DNA from: Caldilineaceae bacterium
GTDB taxonomy: Bacteria > Chloroflexota > Anaerolineae > Caldilineales > Caldilineaceae
NCBI GenBank assembly: GCA_026645635.1
Contig: JAPKMV010000005.1
Location: 1-19,831 of the forward strand
DNA length: 19,831 nucleotides
Reading direction: 5' to 3'
Shown here: positions 1-8,150 of the stretch, piece after piece
Position numbering within the stretch: position 1 is the stretch's first letter
Layout of the letters: each line of letters opens with the position of its first letter
The notes under the pieces: model-generated
The model's database searches: none
What the model was told of the DNA's origin: nothing
Seen by the model: only the letters and a program-made list of their open reading frames with translations
Position numbers and translations under genes: made by a program

Positions 1-23
1 TCACCCTCTAACCCTCTCACAAC

Positions 24-950
24 TCACCATCCCCGCTCGGCCATCTTCTCATTCTCGGCCAGCATGTCGATGTTGATGCCGACCATCGGCTCGCCCAGGT
101 CTTCGCTCACTTCGGCCAGGACTTGCGGGTCGTTGTAGTGCGTCACCGCCAGGACGATGGCGCGGGCGCGCTTGGCCGGGTCGCCGCTCTTGAAGATGCC
201 GGAGCCGACGAAGACGCCGTCGACGCCGAGCTGCATCATCAGCGCCGCGTCGGCCGGCGTGGCGACGCCGCCCGCGGCGAAGTTCACCACCGGCAGCCGG
301 CCCAGCGCCGCGGTCTGCGCCACCAGTTCGTAGGGCGCCTGGATCTCCTTGGCAAAGGTGAACATCTCGTCCTCGTCCATGCTCTGGAGCCGGCGGATGT
401 CGCGGTTCATCTGGCGGGCATGGCGCACCGCCTCGACGACGTTGCCGGTGCCGGCTTCGCCCTTGGTGCGGATCATCGCCGCGCCTTCGGCGATGCGCCG
501 CAGCGCCTCGCCCAGGTTGCGCGCGCCGCAGACAAAGGGCACGGTGAACTTATGCTTGTTGATGTGGTTCTCTTCGTCCGCGGGAGTGAGCACTTCGCTC
601 TCGTCGATGTAGTCTACGCCCAGCGCCTGCAAAATCTGCGCTTCGACGAAGTGGCCGATGCGCGCTTTGGCCATCACCGGGACGGTGACCGCGGCGATGA
701 TGCCTTTGATCATCTGCGGGTCGCTCATGCGCGCCACACCGCCGTCGCGGCGGATGTCGGCGGGGACGCGCTCCAGCGCCATCACTGCACAGGCGCCGGC
801 CTCCTCGGCGATGCGCGCCTGCTCCGCGTTGACGACATCCATGATCACGCCGCCTTTGAGCATCTGGGCCAGCCCTGCCTTCACCGCCAGGGTGCCGGTG
901 AGTTTTTCGTCATGACTGAGACCGTTGTGCGTTTCATGCTGATTTACCAT
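24..950 (-). CDS. pdxS: Pyridoxal 5'-phosphate synthase lyase subunit PdxS
   Basis: This is the synthase subunit of the ribose-5-phosphate-dependent (DXP-independent) vitamin B6 route. It condenses ribose 5-phosphate, glyceraldehyde 3-phosphate and ammonia to PLP in the cytoplasm, with ammonia supplied by the glutaminase PdxT. From the start at 950 the protein is 308 aa, close to the family norm. The (beta/alpha)8 signatures are intact: MDVVNAEQA with Asp38, MAKARIGHF with Lys95, and [10 protein letters not shown] with Lys163. Their spacing matches the catalytic Asp24/Lys81/Lys149 of the Bacillus enzyme. An in-frame ATG at 980 exists, but the ATG at 950 is preferred: it gives the usual family length and has an AGGGA-like site about 10 nt upstream. 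No pdxT is visible; if linked, it lies left of the window. The gene is divergent from the exporter operon and looks like ordinary housekeeping. Confidence 0.97.
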   Translation of the reverse strand: MVNQHETHNGLSHDEKLTGTLAVKAGLAQMLKGGVIMDVVNAEQARIAEEAGACAVMALERVPADIRRDGGVARMSDPQMIKGIIAAVTVPVMAKARIGHFVEAQILQALGVDYIDESEVLTPADEENHINKHKFTVPFVCGARNLGEALRRIAEGAAMIRTKGEAGTGNVVEAVRHARQMNRDIRRLQSMDEDEMFTFAKEIQAPYELVAQTAALGRLPVVNFAAGGVATPADAALMMQLGVDGVFVGSGIFKSGDPAKRARAIVLAVTHYNDPQVLAEVSEDLGEPMVGINIDMLAENEKMAERGW

Positions 951-1000
951 AAGCTGAATTCCCTGTGAAAACAATCCCAATTTCGCATATCAGACCCGAT

Positions 1001-1029
1001 ACAGTACCAGATTGGCGCGCGTTTGTCTA
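1001..1029 (-). promoter_or_regulatory. Candidate sigma70-type promoter of pdxS
   Basis: Read on the minus strand, TAGACA (plus 1024-1029) is followed after 17 nt by TACTGT (plus 1001-1006). A TGG just before the second hexamer could act as an extended -10. The -35 matches consensus at 5 of 6 positions, the -10 at only 3 of 6. It lies about 50 nt upstream of the chosen pdxS start. The call is by pattern only. Confidence 0.3.
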
Positions 1030-1080
1030 TTTGCGGCGCGCTGCGCGCTAATCAGCCCCTGTCAAACAAAAGATCCCTTT

Positions 1081-1170
1081 GACGCATAGGCGCGGAGATG
1101 CGGAGGCTCGCAGAGAAAAACAGAGGAATTCCAGGGGGTGTTCTCTCCGTTTCTCTGTATCTGTGTGCTG
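1081..1170. repeat. Degenerate purine/pyrimidine inverted repeat
   Basis: The arm CAGAGAAAAACAGAGGAA (1111-1128) is imperfectly complementary to the segment around 1141-1157 (TTCTCTCCGTTTCTCTG). It is flanked on the left by GCGCGGAGATGCGGAGG-type units and on the right by CTGTGTGCTG. The composition resembles interspersed short palindromic elements built of GCAGAG/GCGGAG units that are scattered in many environmental bacterial genomes. It may be a decayed copy. No coding role is seen. Confidence 0.45.
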
Positions 1171-1203
1171 AGATGGGTGGCTTTACAATCAGCCTTACAG
1201 CAA

Positions 1204-1230
1204 TTGACGTTTGACAAAGTATGATACACT
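1204..1230 (+). promoter_or_regulatory. Candidate promoter of the exporter operon
   Basis: TTGACG at 1204-1209 is followed by TACACT at 1225-1230 after 15 nt, with TGA directly before it forming an extended -10. A second TTGACA sits at 1211-1216. The site is about 50 nt upstream of the first exporter gene. The short spacer makes this a weak, pattern-only call. Confidence 0.3.
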
Positions 1231-1279
1231 ACACCCTGTTAGGTAAGTCCTGATCTGTCGATCACACGGTGAGTCGCCT

Positions 1280-2668
1280 ATGATGCTGACAAGTGGAAAA
1301 GGGACAGACGTGCGCGGTGAGCAGCCCTGGCGAGCCGGTCTCTACGGCGGGGCGCTCACGGCGCTGGTGGCTGCTGCGTTCAGTTCCCTGCTGCCGACCA
1401 ACCAGCCGATCTTGTGGGGCGCGGCGCTGATCCTCCTGGGCGCGGCGCCGGTGGTGGGCTATCAACTGGCAAGTAGGCGGCTCGGTCACGAGTGGGGCGC
1501 AGTCGTCGGCGGTCTCCTGGGCGGTCTGCTGCCGCTGGTGGGCTGGCTGTTGTTCTGGCCGCTGCTGGTCTGGCTGTTTGCCCGCCGGCTGAGGCTGGGC
1601 TGGCTCTATCTGGGCAGTTGCCTGGGCGTCGCCCTGGGCATTGCGATCTTTCTTGCCATTGGTTTCCTTTTTGGGCAAAATCCCGAGCTTTGGTTTGTCC
1701 CCGCTTGGGTCATGGCCGCCAGCATGTGGGGCGGCGCAACCGCAGCAACGATGAGAGGGCGTATGAGTGCACAACTGTCTTCACCAACTGGCGCGGCGCA
1801 GCAGCAGGCTGCACCACAACCGCCGAACGCAGCGCCGAATGCAACGCCAACTGCAGCGTCAGCTGCAGCGACAACTCCCCCCAAAAATACGAGTGGCGCT
1901 CTGGGTCTCGACGATCTGCTGCGCGTCACCGGGCCGCGCATCTGGATCGGGTTGGTCGCGCTGCTGGTCATCGTGTTCGGCATCCTGGTCTGGAGCATCG
2001 TGGGCGTCATCCCCCAGGTTGTGCCGGGCGATGGGATGCTCCTGCGCGGCGGGGTGCAGAACATCAGCGCGCCCGACGACGGCTCCCTCACCACGGTGGA
2101 TGTCAGCGAGAACTCCCAGGTGCATGCCGGCGATGTGGTGGCCACGATGCTAACGGAAGCCGGTGATAAGGTCGAGATCAAGGCTGGGGACGACGGCACC
2201 GTCACCGGCATCAACATCCCACCAGGCTTTCCCGTGCGACAGGGCGCGGAGATCATGACCATCGAGGTCATCACCATGCCGCTGCTGGCAGTCGTCTATG
2301 TACCCCTGGGCGACGGCAAGCAGATCAGCCCAGGGATGGCTGTGCAGCTTTCGCCCTCAGTTGCGGATGTGGACACCTACGGCTATCTCATGGGCAAGGT
2401 CAGCGCAATCTCCGAGTTTCCCGTCAGCCAGGGTGCGCTCACCGGCGGTGCATACATCGACGGCACAGCGATGGCCGCCACGTTGGGCGGGGACGTGCCC
2501 GTGCTGCGGATGATCGTCCAGTTGGATGAGGCCGATACGCCCTCCGGCTATCGCTGGTCATCTTCCAGCGGTCCAAACTTCCTCCTGCGCAACGGTACAG
2601 CCACCGACGCGCGCGTCATCGTCGACGAAACGCGCCCCATCAGTTTGTTCCTCCCAATCAGCCGGTAA
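1280..2668 (+). CDS. NHLM-type HlyD-like adaptor fused to an N-terminal multi-pass membrane domain
   Basis: Likely the membrane-fusion/adaptor subunit of an NHLM-type (nitrile hydratase leader microcin) exporter. The 462-aa product has two parts. Residues about 21-158 hold around five hydrophobic segments (about 21-39, 44-64, 73-100, 107-132, 138-158). A Gln/Ala/Pro-rich linker (about 165-205) follows. The HlyD-like part starts with the LLRVTGPR-type entry near 213-220 typical of NHLM adaptors, then a membrane helix (about 221-246), and two half-lipoyl segments (about 258-291 and 298-330) that follow each other directly. There is no alpha-helical hairpin between them, unlike most HlyD proteins. 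The start at 1280 has GGTGAG 6 nt upstream. An in-frame ATG at 1763 (Met162), preceded by GAGAGGG, could give a separate HlyD-only product. The gene ends 12 nt before the next. The HlyD assignment is solid; the role of the membrane domain is unknown. Confidence 0.82.
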   Translation: MMLTSGKGTDVRGEQPWRAGLYGGALTALVAAAFSSLLPTNQPILWGAALILLGAAPVVGYQLASRRLGHEWGAVVGGLLGGLLPLVGWLLFWPLLVWLFARRLRLGWLYLGSCLGVALGIAIFLAIGFLFGQNPELWFVPAWVMAASMWGGATAATMRGRMSAQLSSPTGAAQQQAAPQPPNAAPNATPTAASAAATTPPKNTSGALGLDDLLRVTGPRIWIGLVALLVIVFGILVWSIVGVIPQVVPGDGMLLRGGVQNISAPDDGSLTTVDVSENSQVHAGDVVATMLTEAGDKVEIKAGDDGTVTGINIPPGFPVRQGAEIMTIEVITMPLLAVVYVPLGDGKQISPGMAVQLSPSVADVDTYGYLMGKVSAISEFPVSQGALTGGAYIDGTAMAATLGGDVPVLRMIVQLDEADTPSGYRWSSSSGPNFLLRNGTATDARVIVDETRPISLFLPISR

Positions 2669-2680
2669 TCGGATCTGCAC

Positions 2681-5068
2681 ATGGCTCAAACATCTGCACC
2701 ACCCACCCAACCGCAGCCGAAGCCCAACGCGGTGGCGATCAAGCCGCAGAAACGCGTGCGCACGCCGACCATTGTCCAGATGGAGACAACGGAGTCCGGC
2801 GCGGTGGCGCTGGCCATTGTGCTCGGCGCCTACGGCCTCTTTCTGGAACAGGACGTGCTGCGCAAGGCCTGCGGCGCGGGCCGTGACGGCGCCGCCCCGG
2901 AGAATGTCGTCAAAGCGGCGAGTTCCTTTGGCATGGAGGCCGCCCTCCACGACGACATCAACATCGCCAAGCTGCTCACCCTGCCTGCGCCATTGATCGC
3001 GCTGACCGAAGGCGGCCAGTATGTGGTCGTCGAGGGCTACAACGATAAGAACGTCTACGTCAACAATCCGGCCAGCGGTGCGAAGACTTACTCCCACCGC
3101 GACTTCAAGAGCGCTTTCGATGATCTGGCGATCACGCTGGCGCCGGGGCCGAATTTCAAGAAGGGGGGCAAAGCGCCCAGCAACCTGGCCGCATTGACCG
3201 AACGGCTGCGCGGCAGCCGCGTTTCGCTGGCCTTTGTGCTGTTGGCCAGCATTGGGCTGATCCTGCCGACCTTGTTGACGCCGCTGTTCACCCAAGTCTT
3301 CATCGACCAATTCCTGAGCAGCCAGATCAACAACAATATGCTGCTGCTGCTGTTGGTGGGCATGGCGATCACTGCGGTGCTGCGCGGCGCCCTTACCTGG
3401 CTGCAGACACAGTATCTGCTGCGGCTGCAGACCAAGCTGGCTGTGCGCATGTCCGCTGAGTTTTTCTGGCATGTGCTGCGGCTGCCCATCGATTTCTTCA
3501 CCCAGCGCTACCGGGGTGAGATCGGGTCGCGCATCAACCTGAACGACATGGTGGCTGCGGTCATTTCTCAGGAATTGACCATGGCTGTGATCAGCATCAT
3601 CATGGCCGTCTTCTACCTGGCGCTCATGCTTTTTTACGACATCGTCTTGACGCTGGTGGTGCTCACCTTCGGCTTGATGAACATCCTGATCTTGCGCTTT
3701 ATCTCCCGCATGATCTCCGACTCCAACAAGCGCCTCCTCCAGCAGAGCGGCAAACTGCAGGGCGTCTCCATGAACGGCATCCAGACGATCGAGACGCTCA
3801 AGGCCACCGGGCGCGAGTCGGACTTTTTCGCCCGCTGGACTGGCTTGCAGGCAAATGTTTATAACGCGCAGCAAGGGCTGCAAGTGCCGATTCAGATTCT
3901 CAACGCCGTGCCGACGCTGCTTTCGTCGCTCAGCGTGGCGCTGATCCTCGTGCTGGGCGGTCTGCGCATCATGAACGGCGACTTCACCGTCGGTATGCTC
4001 GTCGCCTTCCAATCGCTGGCGATCAGCTTCCTGGCGCCCATGGGCGATCTGCTCGACCTGGGCAGCACCTACCAGCAGGCCACCAGCGCCGTCCTCCGTT
4101 TGGATGATATGCTCAAGACGCCGGCGGATCCGCTCCTCCCCACTGCGTCAAGCAGCGCCGCCGCCCTCACCGGCGTTGCGCCAAAACTCACCGGGCGGCT
4201 GGAACTGCGTGACATCACCTTCGGCTACGATCCTCTGGGCGCACCGCTGATCGAGAAGCTCAACCTGACGCTGGAGCCGGGCAGCCGCGTTGCGCTGATC
4301 GGCGGCACCGGCAGCGGCAAGTCGACCATCGCCAACCTGGTGGTGGGGTTGTATGTGCCCTGGTCCGGCGACATCCTCTTCGACGGCGCGCCGCGCAGCG
4401 CTGTGCCCCACCAGGTGATGACCAACTCGCTGGCCAAGGTCGATCAAAGCATCTTCCTGTTCGAGGGAACGGTGCGCGACAATCTGACGCTCTGGGACCC
4501 GACCGTGCCGCAACAGCATGTGCTGCAAGCCGCGCGCGACGCCAGCATCCATGACACCATCTCGGCGCGCACCGGCGCCTATGAGAGCATCGTCGCCGAG
4601 GGCGGCGCCAACTTCAGCGGCGGCCAGGCGCAGCGCTTGGAGATCGCCCGCTCATTGGTTTTCAACCCGTCGATCCTGATTCTGGATGAGGCCACCAGCG
4701 CCCTCGACCCGCCGACCGAGGCCGAGATCGACAAGAACCTGCGCCGCCGCGGCTGCACCTGCCTGATTGTCGCCCACCGCCTCAGCACGATTCGCGACTG
4801 CGATGAGATCGTCGTGCTGGAACATGGCAAGGTGGTGCAGCGGGGCACCCACGACGAAATGTACAAGGTGCCCGGTCCGTACCGCCAGTTGATTCAGGCG
4901 CAGACCGCTATTGAGGCGTCAGCAGGCGACGTTGACGCTGCGGCAGAGGCCGCAGCCGCAGCAGCGGAAGCCGCAGCAAAAGCCGCCGACGCCGCAAAAA
5001 CGGCTGTTCCGGCGGATGCCGGCGCCACCGACAAAACCGCAGTTGCACCAGCAGAGCAGGGGGCGTGA
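2681..5068 (+). CDS. NHLM-type ABC exporter with degenerate C39 peptidase-like domain
   Basis: A half-transporter with the architecture of the peptidase-containing NHLM exporter: C39 domain (about 25-155), membrane domain (about 180-460) and nucleotide-binding domain (about 505-740). ATPase motifs are intact: Walker A GGTGSGKST at 541-549, signature FSGGQ near 645, Walker B ILILDEATSALD near 665-676, H-loop AHRLST near 698. In the C39 region the conserved catalytic positions read ESG (Ser39 for Cys), GGQY (Gln113 for His) and NNP (Asn129 for Asp). The His-to-Asp spacing of 16 is retained. The domain is therefore predicted to be folded but unable to cleave a double-glycine leader; it may only bind substrate, as the C39-like domain of HlyB does. 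An Ala/Glu/Lys-rich tail (743-795) is unusual. ATG 2681 is 12 nt after the HlyD gene, and the stop is 3 nt before the next start, so the genes are probably co-transcribed. Confidence 0.93.
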   Translation: MAQTSAPPTQPQPKPNAVAIKPQKRVRTPTIVQMETTESGAVALAIVLGAYGLFLEQDVLRKACGAGRDGAAPENVVKAASSFGMEAALHDDINIAKLLTLPAPLIALTEGGQYVVVEGYNDKNVYVNNPASGAKTYSHRDFKSAFDDLAITLAPGPNFKKGGKAPSNLAALTERLRGSRVSLAFVLLASIGLILPTLLTPLFTQVFIDQFLSSQINNNMLLLLLVGMAITAVLRGALTWLQTQYLLRLQTKLAVRMSAEFFWHVLRLPIDFFTQRYRGEIGSRINLNDMVAAVISQELTMAVISIIMAVFYLALMLFYDIVLTLVVLTFGLMNILILRFISRMISDSNKRLLQQSGKLQGVSMNGIQTIETLKATGRESDFFARWTGLQANVYNAQQGLQVPIQILNAVPTLLSSLSVALILVLGGLRIMNGDFTVGMLVAFQSLAISFLAPMGDLLDLGSTYQQATSAVLRLDDMLKTPADPLLPTASSSAAALTGVAPKLTGRLELRDITFGYDPLGAPLIEKLNLTLEPGSRVALIGGTGSGKSTIANLVVGLYVPWSGDILFDGAPRSAVPHQVMTNSLAKVDQSIFLFEGTVRDNLTLWDPTVPQQHVLQAARDASIHDTISARTGAYESIVAEGGANFSGGQAQRLEIARSLVFNPSILILDEATSALDPPTEAEIDKNLRRRGCTCLIVAHRLSTIRDCDEIVVLEHGKVVQRGTHDEMYKVPGPYRQLIQAQTAIEASAGDVDAAAEAAAAAAEAAAKAADAAKTAVPADAGATDKTAVAPAEQGA

Positions 5069-5071
5069 CGC

Positions 5072-8053
5072 ATGAGCACACCAGCCAGCAGTGCACCATC
5101 CACCGCCGCTGACCTGGCCACGCTGGCCGCACAAGCCAGCCCGCCAGCAGCAATGGGCGGCAATCGCCCCATCTTGCTCACTGACCCGAATCAGGTCATG
5201 GTTGTCGTGGACGGCGCCGTCGATCTCTTTTCGGTGCCGGTCAACGGCAACACCGTTGACGGCGCGCGCGAGTACATCGGTCGGGTGGCGACCGGCGGTC
5301 TGCTCATGGGGATGAGCCAGGTGGATGCCAACGCACCGATGCACTTTGCGGTGCTCGCCGTCGGCGCCACCAACACCCTGATCAGCAAGCTGGATCGCAC
5401 CTGGCTGGCGTCGGTGTTGGAGCAACCGGATTTGCAGCCTGCGCTGTCCGCCAGCATCGATACGTGGATCGCGGCGCTCGCCGGGGTCATGATCGACGAT
5501 GTACCGCCCAGCACGGCCATCTCGCTGCTGCCCGGCCAGCCGGCAACGCTCCACAGCGGCGCCGACGCCATCCCAGGCCAGCGGGTCGTCTGGGTGCGCG
5601 CGCCCGCGGGCAGCGTGTTGCTCGGCGGGGACAAGACCCAGCCTGCGCTCCCCGGGGATAGCTGGTTCCCGCTGGCCCAGGTGAGCAGCGCCAGCAACGT
5701 TTGGATTCGCGCCACGACCGACACGAACCTCACAATCTGCAGCACGCTCGATCTGATTCGCACCCAGGGCTTGACGGCGGCCATTGCCGCCGTGCATCCG
5801 ACTCTGGTCAGCGGCATCCGCCGCCGTCACCTGGCGATCCTGGCCGACGCCCAGGCGCAGATCGAGGAGCGGGCGGCGCTGGTGCAGGTCAAGACCGCCA
5901 CCGCGGCGCATCAACTGGCCCAGTCGATGCGTCTGTCGCAGCGGGCGAGCGAAGTCCGGCTGGCCCCGGCTGCGGCCGGCGCCACCGATGAGATGACGGT
6001 GCTGCTCGCTGCCTGCCAATTGGTGGGCGACACCCTGGACATTGTCTTCTCCCCGCCGACAGAAGCCGAGCGCGCGCTGGCCAACCGCGACCCGTTGGCG
6101 CAGATCACCTTTGCGTCGCGCATTCGCTCGCGCCGCGTCCGGCTGACCTCGGACTGGTGGCGCGGGGACAGCGGCCCGCTGCTGGGCTACTTTGCCGACG
6201 GCTCGCCCGTGGCACTGCTGCCGCACTCCACCTCGAGCTATGACGCGGTTGACCCGCGCACCATGCAGCGCACCCGCGTCGATGCCGCCTTCGCCGAAAA
6301 GCTCCAGGACGAAGCCTACATCTTCTACCGCCGTCTGCACGATGAGCCGGTCACCATCGGCGATACGATTCGCTTCAGTCTGCGCGGCCTGGGCATGGAT
6401 CTCAGCCTGATCTTTGTCTTTGGCCTGGGGCTGGCGCTGCTCGGTCTGTTGGTGCCGATAGCCACCGGCTGGCTGGTGGACACGGTGATTCCCAGCGGGC
6501 GGCGCAGCGACCTGGTCGCCCTGGGCATTGCCCTGGTGGCCGCCGCCGTGGCCAGTATGCTTTTCAACATCGCGCAGCAGTTTGCCGTGCTGCGTCTCCA
6601 GACCAAGAGCACGGCTGCCCTCTCCGCCGCCACCTGGGATCGCCTGCTGGGGCTGCCCGCCGGTTTCTTCCGCCAGTACACCGCCGGCGACCTGGCCAAT
6701 CGCGCCTATGGCGTGAGCCGCATTCGCCAACTGGTCAGCGACGCGACGGTGACGGCGATGGTGAGCGGCCTCTTCTCGCTGGTCAACTTTGCGCTGCTCT
6801 TCTATTACAGCCCCCAGTTGGCGCTGGTCGCGGTCGGTATCGCCGTGCTTGTCCTCGTGGTGACATTGAGCACGAGCTATTTCCAATTGAATCTGCGCCG
6901 CAAGGTCAGCGACATGCAGGGTATCGTTTCGGGCGTGGCGCTGCAGCTCCTCAACGGCGTCACCAAGCTGCGCGTGGCCGGCGCGGAAGCCAATGGCCTG
7001 GGCATCTGGGCCGAAGTCTACGCCAAGCAGCAGCGCTACACCTATGCCGCCGGCACCATCGACAACGCCCTCCGCACCTTTGAGTCGATCATCCCGCTGC
7101 TGAGTTCGATCTGTCTCTTTGCGGCAATTGGCTACTGGCTCGGCGGCAGCGCCTTTGAAACCGGCGCCTTTGTGGCCTTCAACGTGGCGTTCAGCCAATT
7201 CCTGAACGCGGCCATCAAACAAGTGAATGCCTTTACCAGCGTGTTGGAGGCCGTGCCCTACTACGAGCGCGCCAAGCCGATCCTGGACATGCTGCCGGAA
7301 GTCACCCGCGACAAGGTCGATCCCGGCACGCTCAGCGGTCGCGTCGATGTCAACCATGTGCAGTTCCGTTACAGCGAAGATGGCCCGCTGATCCTGCGCG
7401 ACATCTCGCTCCACGCCCGCCCCGGCGAGATGATCGGGTTGGTCGGCCCCTCAGGCGCGGGGAAGTCGACGATCATCCGCATGTTGCTGGGCTTTGAGAC
7501 GCCCAGTGCGGGCGGCGTCTTCTACGACAACCAGGATTTGAAGAGTCTCAATGTCCAGGCGGTGCGGCGGCAGATCGGCGTCGTGCTGCAAGATGGCAAG
7601 GTGATGCCCGGCACCGTGTTCGACAACATCGTCGGCGCGTCGCTACTCACCGAGGCCGACGCCTGGGAGGCGGCGCGCGTGGCCGGTCTGGATCAGGACA
7701 TCAAGCTGATGCCGATGGGGATGCAGACGGCCATCGCCGAGGGCGGCACGACCTTCTCCGGCGGCCAGTTGCAGCGGCTGATGATCGCCCGTGCGGTGGT
7801 CGGTAAACCGCGCATCCTCATCTTCGACGAAGCCACCAGCGCGCTCGACAACGAGACGCAGGCGCTGGTCAGCAAGAACCTGGACGCGCTGCAAGTGACG
7901 CGCATCGTCATCGCCCACCGGCTGAGCACCATCGTCAACGCTGACTACATCTTCGTGCTCGAGGATGGCGCGGTGGTGCAGGACGGCACCTACGACGAGC
8001 TCATGGCGCAGGAAGGGCTGTTCCGCGAGTTGGCCAAGCGGCAGTTGGCGTAG
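5072..8053 (+). CDS. NHLM-type ABC exporter, second ATP-binding/permease subunit
   Basis: A 993-aa half-transporter matching the large ATP-binding subunit that accompanies the C39-type subunit and HlyD in NHLM export operons. Residues 1 to about 430 are the family's soluble N-terminal region. Its start (about 30-110; RPILLTDPNQ, VVVDGAVDLFSV, AVLAVGATN) has a cupin or cyclic-nucleotide-binding-like look, but no ligand can be named. Residues about 440-720 form the membrane domain, and 755-993 the nucleotide-binding domain with Walker A GPSGAGKST (792-800), FSGGQLQRL near 895, Walker B ILIFDEATSALD near 913 and AHRLST near 950. It probably heterodimerises with the upstream C39-like subunit. The start is 3 nt after the upstream stop, with AGGGGG upstream. 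It is the last gene of the operon and faces the FtsK-like gene. No precursor peptide or modification enzyme is adjacent. Confidence 0.93.
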   Translation: MSTPASSAPSTAADLATLAAQASPPAAMGGNRPILLTDPNQVMVVVDGAVDLFSVPVNGNTVDGAREYIGRVATGGLLMGMSQVDANAPMHFAVLAVGATNTLISKLDRTWLASVLEQPDLQPALSASIDTWIAALAGVMIDDVPPSTAISLLPGQPATLHSGADAIPGQRVVWVRAPAGSVLLGGDKTQPALPGDSWFPLAQVSSASNVWIRATTDTNLTICSTLDLIRTQGLTAAIAAVHPTLVSGIRRRHLAILADAQAQIEERAALVQVKTATAAHQLAQSMRLSQRASEVRLAPAAAGATDEMTVLLAACQLVGDTLDIVFSPPTEAERALANRDPLAQITFASRIRSRRVRLTSDWWRGDSGPLLGYFADGSPVALLPHSTSSYDAVDPRTMQRTRVDAAFAEKLQDEAYIFYRRLHDEPVTIGDTIRFSLRGLGMDLSLIFVFGLGLALLGLLVPIATGWLVDTVIPSGRRSDLVALGIALVAAAVASMLFNIAQQFAVLRLQTKSTAALSAATWDRLLGLPAGFFRQYTAGDLANRAYGVSRIRQLVSDATVTAMVSGLFSLVNFALLFYYSPQLALVAVGIAVLVLVVTLSTSYFQLNLRRKVSDMQGIVSGVALQLLNGVTKLRVAGAEANGLGIWAEVYAKQQRYTYAAGTIDNALRTFESIIPLLSSICLFAAIGYWLGGSAFETGAFVAFNVAFSQFLNAAIKQVNAFTSVLEAVPYYERAKPILDMLPEVTRDKVDPGTLSGRVDVNHVQFRYSEDGPLILRDISLHARPGEMIGLVGPSGAGKSTIIRMLLGFETPSAGGVFYDNQDLKSLNVQAVRRQIGVVLQDGKVMPGTVFDNIVGASLLTEADAWEAARVAGLDQDIKLMPMGMQTAIAEGGTTFSGGQLQRLMIARAVVGKPRILIFDEATSALDNETQALVSKNLDALQVTRIVIAHRLSTIVNADYIFVLEDGAVVQDGTYDELMAQEGLFRELAKRQLA

Positions 8054-8065
8054 GATACGTAATGC

Positions 8066-8148
8066 AGAGATTGGAGATTGGAGATTAGAGATTAGGAGAG
8101 CGGCGACAGCCAATCTCCAATCTCCCAATCTCCTAATCTCCCAGTCTC
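8066..8148. repeat. Inverted heptad repeat between convergent genes, possible bidirectional terminator
   Basis: The 97-nt gap between the convergent exporter and FtsK-like genes is filled by tandem GAGATT(G/A)-type units (8067-8100), a 9-10 nt spacer (CGGCGACAG), and the complementary CCAATCT-type units (8110-8148). The arms can fold into a long hairpin in several registers. Placement suggests a transcription stop for both operons. No U-tract is evident, so intrinsic termination is only inferred. Similar low-complexity GGAGATT palindromes are known as dispersed elements in Chloroflexota-like genomes (from memory, not checked). Confidence 0.65.
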
Positions 8149-8150
8149 CA

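Larger units (their letters stand above)
951..1279. other. Intergenic region between divergent pdxS and exporter operon
   Basis: About 330 nt with no supportable gene on either strand. It contains a candidate promoter for pdxS, a degenerate purine-rich inverted repeat, and a candidate promoter for the exporter operon (each listed separately). The only short reading frame noticed near 1220 on the plus strand is about 10 codons long. It has no leader-like or double-glycine features, so no precursor peptide is called here. Confidence 0.7.

Noticed and set aside
123..968. 281-codon open frame on the plus strand opposite pdxS
   Set aside because: It is antisense to a highly conserved enzyme, His/Arg/Asp-rich, and has no family features; a GC-rich shadow frame.
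2558..4012. 484-codon minus-strand frame opposite the C39-like ABC transporter gene
   Set aside because: Composition (His/Gln/Arg/Asp-rich) is typical of antisense frames; the plus-strand gene has clear ABC motifs.
4919..7414. 831-codon minus-strand frame opposite the second ABC transporter
   Set aside because: Very long but low-complexity and antisense to a recognised transporter; an artefact of high GC third positions.
8066..8148. CRISPR-like array from the regular GAGATT units
   Set aside because: Units are contiguous heptads without unique spacers and are mirrored on the other side, so this is an inverted simple repeat.
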